Origin: Saccoglossus kowalevskii
Taxonomy: Eukaryota; Hemichordata; Enteropneusta; Harrimaniidae
NCBI RefSeq assembly: GCF_000003605.2
Contig: NW_003120427.1
Location: 98,304-112,101, forward strand
Direction of reading: 5' to 3'
Length of the DNA stretch: 13,798 nucleotides
Shown here: piece by piece, positions 7,968-13,798 of the stretch
Layout of the letters: each line of letters starts with the position of its first letter
Numbering within the stretch: position 1 is the first letter of the stretch
Notes under the pieces: generated by a model
Seen by the model: only the letters and a program-made list of their open reading frames with translations
What the model was told of the DNA's origin: nothing
Database searches by the model: none
Made by a program: the position numbers and the translations under genes

Positions 7968-8173
7968 CTGTAAAATACTTTATTTTCGCTTGAAATTAAT
8001 TTTCGCTATTTTTGCTGAAGCAATGCTTCAGTGGAAATAAAATCCAGCGGATGTACTATTTTTTCTATATTTTACATTCAACTCATCAAAAATCAGTGAA
8101 ATAAAATCCATACAAAACACCCAAAAGTCTTTTCAGTGAAAATTAATTCCAGCTGAAATAAAGTATTTTACAG
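7968..8173. mobile_element. MITE copy 2, ~206 bp, flanked by TA duplication
   Basis: The termini CTGTAAAATACTTTATTTTC (7968 on) and AAAGTATTTTACAG (ending 8173) are inverted copies, and the element is bracketed by TA at 7966-7967 and 8174-8175, as expected for a Tc1/mariner-type TA target. The middle matches copy 1 at 1941-2139 nearly throughout. An inner perfect palindrome, CTGAAGCAATGCTTCAG, lies at 8015-8031 and is decayed in copy 1. It has no ORF. It carries several AATAAA motifs on both strands (for example 8036-8041). Confidence 0.88.
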
Positions 8174-8213
8174 TAGTACGAATTATCTAGTGTACAGTGT
8201 ATCCGAGTATAAT

Positions 8214-8280
8214 GAGACGAGAACTCTCACGAGACGAGAACTGTCATGAGACGAGAATTATCACTGGACGAGAATTGGCA
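8214..8280. repeat. Short imperfect tandem repeat, ~17-bp unit, four units
   Basis: Units start at 8214, 8231, 8248 and 8266, based on GAGACGAGAACTCTCAC with increasing divergence (GAGACGAGAATTATCACT, GGACGAGAATTGGCA). Confidence 0.8.
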
Positions 8281-8482
8281 AACATTCAAATAGATTGACA
8301 AAGATCAAGGGCTTTTCTGATTTGTAAATTACACGTGGCCACGTTACATCGCTAGTCGTTTTGCCTGTCAAGTCTGAGCCACTATAGACGTTAAGTAACT
8401 GAAGTTCCAATCTACTTTCTTTTCGAACGCGTTCGCAGTAATTTACAGTGTGGACCGCTGGGAACGCTTCTTGTGTGGACAT
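8261..8482 (-). CDS. Hypothetical 73-codon ORF, low confidence
   Basis: ATG at 8482 has a good context (CAGCCATGT) and opens MSTQEAFPAVHTVNYCERV, a mixed hydrophilic sequence. The region is less AT-rich than its flanks, and a CpG-rich CCGCGG lies just upstream. The last codons run into the short tandem repeat at 8214-8280, and the stop follows in the repeat. There is no recognisable domain, signal peptide or membrane segment. It might be a first coding exon with a donor inside, but I see no strong GTRAGT. Chance remains the leading alternative. Confidence 0.13.
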   Translation of the reverse strand: MSTQEAFPAVHTVNYCERVRKESRLELQLLNVYSGSDLTGKTTSDVTWPRVIYKSEKPLIFVNLFECLPILVQ

Positions 8483-8946
8483 GGCTGTATTGGTCAGCCC
8501 GCGGTCGCTAGATTAGACCGATTTAGACCTGTGCGAATCTACATTCTAATTAATATTTTACACGCAATATTTATTCCTACCGAAAATATATGACCTAATG
8601 AGATTGCAATGTGGTACGGGTAGACGAAAAACACTGACCACTTTCCCGTTATCACAAGTGAACATTTTCATAGGATAACATTTTTTAAGGCAATCAATAT
8701 TGATTAAAAAATGAAATTGTGGGATTGTTGGTTGAGTCGTGCATCCATTATTCATGTCACGTGACTATGTGAAATAATGACGGGTCACGAGACGATACAA
8801 ATCACTTAAAGTCTTCCCCCTTGAGACAACGGATAACCATTGATTTGACTTGCCTACTTAGCTTTGGAGTATGTGAATCAATAAACATTTATCACCTACA
8901 ATCAATATCACTTTCGTACACTTTTATATCGAAGTGGCAATTTGTA
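8483..8946. other. Non-coding stretch without a supported gene
   Basis: The minus-strand ORF at 8755-8558 (65 codons, six Cys) has no signal peptide and no recognisable spacing, and is AT-rich; I do not support it. A GTCACGTGAC palindrome, containing CACGTG, lies at 8756-8765. Confidence 0.4.
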
Positions 8947-10050
8947 TGGAAGAGAAAATAGTCATGGAGATGTGTTAGCAGTCGTTTCAGTCTCATTCAT
9001 GGAATTATCCACTGGATTCAATGACTCTCATTAGCGATATGTCACTAGTCGTTTCCGTGTCATTCAGAGAACATTACATTGGATTCAATGACTCTCATTA
9101 GCGATATGTCACCAGTCATTTCCGTGCCATTCATAGAACGTTTCACTGGATTTTAAGGCTCTCATTAGATATATGTCAGCAGACGTTTACGTGTTATTTA
9201 TGGAACATTACATTGGATTCAATGACTCTCATTAGCGATATGTCAGCAGTCATTCCCGTGCCATTCATAGAACGTTTCACTGGATTTTAAGGCTCTCATT
9301 AGATATTTGTCAGCAGTCATTCCCGTGCCATTCATAGAACGTTTTACTGGATTTTAAGGTTCTCATTAGATATATGTCGGCAGTCGTTTACGTGTTATTT
9401 ATGGAACATTACATTGGATTCAATGACTCTCATTAGCAATATGTCAGCAGTCGTTCCCGTGCCATTCATAGAACCTCGGACTAGTAATACTAGTCTGAGA
9501 CAGAACGTTTCACTTGATTTTAAGGCTCTCATTAGCAATATGTCAGCAGTCGTTCCCGTGCCATTCATAGAACCTCGGACTAGTAATACTAGTCTGAGAC
9601 AGAACGTTTCACTTGATTTTAAGGCTCTCATTAGCGATATGTCAGCAGTCGTTCCCGTGCCATTCATAGAACCTCGGACTAGTAATACTAGTCTGAGACA
9701 GAACGTTTCACTTGATTTTAAGGCTCTCATTAGCAATATGTCAGCAGTCGTTCCCGTGCCATTCATAGAACCTTGGACTAGTAATACTAGTCTGAGACAG
9801 AACGTTTCACTTGATTTTAAGGCTCTCATTAGATATATGCCACTAGTCGTTTCCGTGCCATTTATAAAACGTTACATTGGATTCAATGACTCTCATCAGC
9901 GATATGTCACTATTCGTTTCCGTGTCTTTCGGGGAACGTTACATTTGATTAAATGATTCTTAAGAGCAGCATATCAGTCCTATTTAAAAACTTCCATTGA
10001 TCAACGAATCTCATTAGCGATAAGTCATTAGTCGTTTCAAATCTATTTAT
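8947..10050. repeat. 67-bp minisatellite containing four 99-bp units
   Basis: Units begin at GGATT (or TGATT) at 9014, 9081, 9148, 9215, 9282, 9349 and 9416, each step exactly 67 bases; then 9515, 9614, 9713 and 9812, step 99; then 9879 and 9946, step 67 again; a shortened unit starts at about 9998. A partial unit precedes 9014. Each unit contains CTCTCATTAGCGATATGTCA and CGTTTCCGTG-like blocks. The 99-bp units equal a 67-bp unit plus a 32-bp insert. Plus-strand (9414-9956) and minus-strand (9829-9395) ORFs through the 99-bp units arise because 99 is a multiple of three; I do not consider them genes. Confidence 0.95.
9475..9803. repeat. Hairpin-forming 32-bp insert present once in each of four 99-bp units
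   Basis: The first copy is at 9475-9506. Arms CTCGGACTAGT (9475-9485) and ACTAGTCTGAG (9489-9499) pair over 11 bases with one mismatch around an AAT loop. The insert is bracketed by AGAAC on both sides, like a 5-bp duplication. Copies recur every 99 bases, near 9574, 9673 and 9772; the last has CTTGG in place of CTCGG. The surrounding 67-bp units lack it. Confidence 0.9.
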
Positions 10051-10080
10051 TTGGACTGTGGACTTTTTTTCGAACCTTTA

Positions 10081-10139
10081 GTGTAGTGTGGTGTGGTGTG
10101 GTGTGGTGTGGTGTGTGGTGTGGTGTGGTGTGGTGTGTA
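10081..10139. repeat. GGTGT pentanucleotide microsatellite
   Basis: GTGTGGTGTGGTGTG repeats with one two-base slip near 10114. It is a strand-asymmetric, G/T-only tract. Confidence 0.95.
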
Positions 10140-12031
10140 GAGTATAGCCAAGCCATTCAAAGTGAAATAATCACGTTGCCCGGTGATTATCAAAAGCGAG
10201 AGATTGGAGAGGCGGCCTGCCATATGAATTCAATTTTGCTGTAATCAAATGTGATATTCCGACACAAGAAATTGTACATTTCATGTGAATAGCGTTGGTG
10301 GGAATATGTGCACATTTTGATGTGACTGTCAAAGCAGACCCTCTATCTAGGCAATCATGGAGTAAACGTGCTCGTCATGGGAAATACACACCGCATTCGA
10401 ATCACGTGACGTCTTAGTATCGCGGTCGCTATAATTGGGGTCAACGACATCTAATAAATGTTCATTTCACGTTTGTATTTACATATTTACACACACAAAA
10501 GTTATTCCCAGTAGAAACATTTTACTAATTACTTGTTTGATTTGCATATATCAGATTCTATATCGCTTGTCGCCATCTGCTCGTTCATTTGCATACAACC
10601 CAAGCTCTTTGGGATCGACCATCAGTCACAGAATAAAATGAGCACGTTCCCACTAGAAATAGGTTTTTAGGAGTAATACTGTAATTTTGTCCTGCCAGAA
10701 TACTACAGTAGTATTGAAAGTACTTACATTTTTAATAACAAGACATAAGACATAAATTATATAATGTCGTAATATCACGAGAACAAGTCGGCATGTCAGC
10801 AATAAATTATATCGTAAAATAGGCTCATTAATCATCCTCCTATCATGTGACGAATCACGTGATACGTTGAGTTATCGGTACCACCTTAAATGATGCAATG
10901 GACTAGTAGAGAATTAGAAAAGAGAACTTATATATTATCTCTTGTTCAGTTTGGTGATATTATATTAGAGGTGATTAATCTGAAAGATATTTTCTTGTCA
11001 AGTTTGCAGCATATCGTTACAATATTGTGCACTCATGTCAATGGAACTAAGTTTATTTGGTGGAGAAAAAATTGTGTAGTACGTCTCATGCATGGAATGT
11101 TTGTGAAAGTGTGATACGAAAAAGCGAAAAGTCATAAATTACCTACGTTATATGGGATTTGGATCTTAAAATGATTTTATACTTGTGTAAATATTTTTGG
11201 AATAATTATATGAAACATGCACGATCTTGTAAGTAAAAAAAAATCATAATTATGGTTAATTATTATGCATATAGTGAATTTTCAAACAATTGGTGACTGC
11301 ATTAAGTTTGTTTTCCCACAAATCTTATTTGGTTATTTAAAATTGTACCGTCCAACTCATCTATTTATTATTTTCGTTGAGACGATCTCACATTTCATTA
11401 ATTACAGGTTCATGGAAGTGTGTGAGTTTCAGTTTGGAGTTGTGTTTTGTGGTTCCAGGCAGGCAGGTTCCAACGTAGAGGGCGTACCTTTTCTCCTGGT
11501 TATCATGTTTCCCCATAGTCGTGGTCTTTTCTCGCCCTGGTATATTGTTCTACTAATGAAGGAAAAGGACACCATGCGTCAATTTGACGTGGTTTAAAAC
11601 AATCTGTCCTGTCCATGGTCGAACTTGTTGAGATCTTCCTTTATAATAATGGGAAAATTGTTCAGTCCGTTTTAAAGTGCTAAAATAATTTTAGGAAGTC
11701 AGAACGTTCATGTCCATTTGTTGGCGCATACACATTTGCTTGGTGGATCGGAGCGCCATCAACGTTAACATGCACATATAAAAGCCAGACATAAGCAGCG
11801 TTATTAAAGCCTAATAAAGATAGATACATGCCTTAGCCCTATAAGTTAGTTACCGGTAGATTTGGGAAATTTTACCATACTGTGGCCGTACTAACATTTA
11901 CGACTATTTCCACAATTACAGCACCGCATCGAATTTGAAATAATCATCAAAATGTGATTTTCAAATTCAAATTTCATCACATTTGCTAGGCAGCTTGCAT
12001 TGCCGATACGTTTATATAAGACACATTTTTC
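10140..12031. other. Long stretch without a supported gene
   Basis: Small ORFs (10435-10641 plus, 10835-10653 minus, 10890-11114 plus, 11265-11597 plus) carry no family motif. The minus-strand ORF at 10835 has a hydrophobic start and reaches a GTAAGTAC donor near 10728, so it could be a membrane-type first exon, but the evidence is thin. The section 11410-11600 is less AT-rich, with an acceptor-like ATTAATTACAG on the plus strand. TATAAAAG at 11777-11784 is a perfect TATA box with no clear gene after it. Short inverted repeats: AATAATCAC/GTGATTATC near 10167, and AAATGTGAT/ATCACATTT at about 11950-11985. CACGTG lies at 10403 and 10856, the latter inside the palindrome ATCACGTGAT. Confidence 0.35.
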
Positions 12032-13140
12032 TCATCTTTGTCTGAATTGCCACTTATGTACTTGTTCGTTGAGGAAGAATGGACCATAATGAAGACATAA
12101 TATCGCATAGGATTGAGTTAGATGCAAAATGTGTCCTTTCTGGCGTAGCTGGTCACCGTGATCGTCACCGGCGCTCGTTTGTACACTAGTACTGTCGCTG
12201 GACCCCATCACTGAACAACATTCGAGTTGGTAAGAAGTTAGAAAGAACTACAACGGAATTGGTCAGGACTGCACAATTACTTACATAGTAGTAAGTCGAA
12301 GTGTCGATTTCTATTTCCACGGTACTCTAAAAAGTCAAATCATTTGAAACACTTACCCAACGTCTCTCTCTCTCTTCTGAAATCCTCCTCAGTGAACATG
12401 GGCTGGTCCAGAATCTATTTCTTTAAAAAAACTCTCTCTCGTGGCTACATCAGTATAAATATCTCAAATTTACTTGGAGGCAAGTAATCATTTTTAACAA
12501 CAAAAATCAATAACTGTTCATTTCAGTGAGACACAGATCTAAACTGAAAACGTGTGGGTGGGAATTTCACAGGCATTTTAAAACTTTAGCAAAATATGAA
12601 GCATGTGCAGTGTCACATTATTACATTACATTTATGTGATCTAACGCGTAAACACAATTCATAACCATAGAACTCTTGTACGTTTAGCCATATATTTGGC
12701 TATGAATTTAGAATATGAAAAAGCCAAGAGAAAATTACAAATAAAACATATGTGTCACCCTTTGTGTCAAAAATAAACGGTGACTTTTCAAATAAGGTTC
12801 CAGTAAATCAAATAATTAACATTTATTTGATTCGTGCAAAAAAAATGGTTTTCGTTCGATCAGTCAGTTTTTGGGTGAATTTCAAGAGTGTCCTATATAT
12901 AAACATAGAAAACACTCGCGTTACGCCAACATAAAAACGCGCCCTATATTGGTGTATAGCGTATAGCAACGCGTTGCGCCAGAGACTGGACACATAACAA
13001 GACACGCTGGGATGACGTCAGCAATGTATCTACATTAAGACATCTATATTTTCTTAAATTGCATTAAGTAAAATCGCAACGCCAGCGCAGCGGTGTTTGC
13101 ATGGAAGAACGGGACGGGTGTCCTCTCTACAACTTACCAT
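12032..13140 (-). CDS. Speculative three-exon gene model, unrecognised product
   Basis: On the minus strand, three pieces join in phase. Piece 1 ends GCCAGCATG|GTAAGTTG (ATG 13140-13138, strong context, strong donor). Piece 2, 12414-12357, follows a T-rich acceptor (GAAATAG|ATTCTG) and reads ILDQPMFTEEDFRRERETL to a donor TTGG|GTAAGTG. Piece 3, 12210-12032, follows an acceptor with a good branch-like TTCTAAC and TTGTTCAG|TG, reads VMGSSDSTSVQTSAGDDHGD and continues to TGA at 12034. The total is 79 codons. In favour: three strong splice signals, a compatible phase, and locally higher GC in piece 3. Against: piece 2 overlaps a (TC)n microsatellite that writes its Arg/Glu run, a different donor GTAAGTAATTG lies inside intron 2, no poly(A) signal is close by, and no family is recognised. 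Confidence 0.17.
12362..12375. repeat. Short TC microsatellite
   Basis: GTCTCTCTCTCTCTTCT on the plus strand. It lies within the proposed second exon of the speculative minus-strand gene and lowers confidence in that exon. Confidence 0.8.
12415..13137. other. Non-coding stretch with CpG-rich patch (12910-13110), CRE and 12-bp palindrome
   Basis: Mostly AT-rich. From about 12910 to 13110 CpG becomes frequent. The patch has a perfect palindrome, GCAACGCGTTGC, at 12966-12977 and a perfect cAMP-response element, TGACGTCA, at 13013-13020. On the minus strand a TATATATAGG follows some 115 bases downstream of the CRE, so a minus-strand promoter is conceivable. The overlapping plus/minus 60-codon ORFs at 12752-13005 have no motif. 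Confidence 0.35.
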
Positions 13141-13798
13141 GCTGGCTCTTCAGATGATATGTAGTTTCTTACAAGAAATACAAGCCCCTTAGGTTGCGAT
13201 ATTGATTTTCAGAAAATCTCTAACAGCTGGTACCTTTTCACAGAGTCACAACATTCCATTGACATTCCATCTAAAAGCTGACAAATTAGCTATCACAACA
13301 CAAAAACATACACAATGTTATTAATTATACAGTAGCTCAGAATATTATGTAATACACATCACAAATAACAATAATAACGAGCTATGGTTACTTTGTGTCG
13401 TTTTATCGAACTATTGTAATTTAAATTTGATTTGTGCTAACCAGCCTGATAACTACGTGTTATTTTTTTTTATTGAATGGTCACGTGTTTTCAGAGAAGT
13501 GTGAGCTGTCTGTTTGCGCTCTCCGAAAAAGTTGAATATTCTTCGTTACTTATGAGTATTACTTGACTATCCGGACTTTATAAACAGTGATACTTTAAGT
13601 AGCATCGATCGGTGTTAGAATTGTGACATGGAGAGCCATTATTGGTTTGTTTACCCAATCTAAAAGTTGGAAAGCAGTTTTGCTTAGTGACGGTTATACA
13701 CCATAATTACGTGTTATTAATTGATTAGGATAAGTTTGATTCTTGTTATTAATTGTTGGTAATTTTTAGTCGATTCATCGTGTTATGTTAAAGCGGGG
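13141..13798. other. AT-rich stretch without a supported gene
   Basis: No ORF of note and no repeat beyond homopolymer runs. CACGTG is at 13482. I see no recognisable RNA gene. Confidence 0.4.

Noticed and set aside
9395-9956. Overlapping ORFs on both strands through the 99-bp units
   Set aside because: Both strands are open over the same block because 99 is a multiple of three; the ORFs end where the 67-bp units resume or soon after.
10395-10412. tRNA or SINE B-box-like ATTCGAATCAC
   Set aside because: It differs from the GGTTCRANNCC consensus and no A box or cloverleaf could be drawn around it.
11400-11600. Exon or transposase fragment in a less AT-rich patch
   Set aside because: I tried the readings on both strands; none shows a recognisable motif, and the acceptor-like site has no matching open frame of useful length.

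Overview
This window looks like nuclear DNA of an animal, most likely a marine invertebrate such as a mollusc or other lophotrochozoan. The clade is an inference, resting on the type of LINE, the short TA-target MITEs, the AT-rich composition and the dense minisatellites. There is no operon structure, no run of long ORFs, and no rRNA, tRNA or CRISPR array that I can recognise. Most of the longer ORFs are tandem repeats whose period is a multiple of three, or parts of a retrotransposon.

Layout. 1-1900 (minus strand): the 5' part of a non-LTR retrotransposon. It has a damaged ORF1 (zinc finger, conserved helical module, coiled coil, C-terminal nucleic-acid-binding-type domain) and the first 161 codons of ORF2, an APE-type endonuclease that runs off the window at base 1. 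1927-2156: a roughly 199-bp palindromic MITE sitting inside a TA run; a second copy of the family lies at 7968-8173 with a clean TA duplication. 2526-2580 (plus strand): the best host-gene signal, an ATG exon coding for a signal-peptide-like sequence that ends at a strong splice donor. 3547-4010: a 33-bp minisatellite with a CACGTG E-box in nearly every unit. 5163-5621: a nested inverted-repeat element. 5781-6522: a 30-bp minisatellite with CCCGGG in nearly every unit. 6631-6749: a GGAT/GAAT microsatellite. 8214-8280: a short ~17-bp tandem repeat. 8947-10050: a 67-bp minisatellite in which four units carry a 32-bp hairpin insert, making 99-bp units. 10081-10139: a GGTGT pentamer repeat. 10140-13798: mostly unassigned AT-rich sequence, with a weak three-exon minus-strand gene model at 13140-12032.

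How the parts work together. I see no pathway or defence-type system. The window reads as gene-poor intronic or intergenic DNA with at least one secreted-protein first exon, shaped by transposon insertion and tandem amplification. The most unusual structures are the hairpin-bearing 99-bp units embedded in phase in the 67-bp array, the regularly spaced E-box array, and the nested inverted-repeat element. All spliced-gene proposals come from reading splice sites by eye and need transcript evidence.
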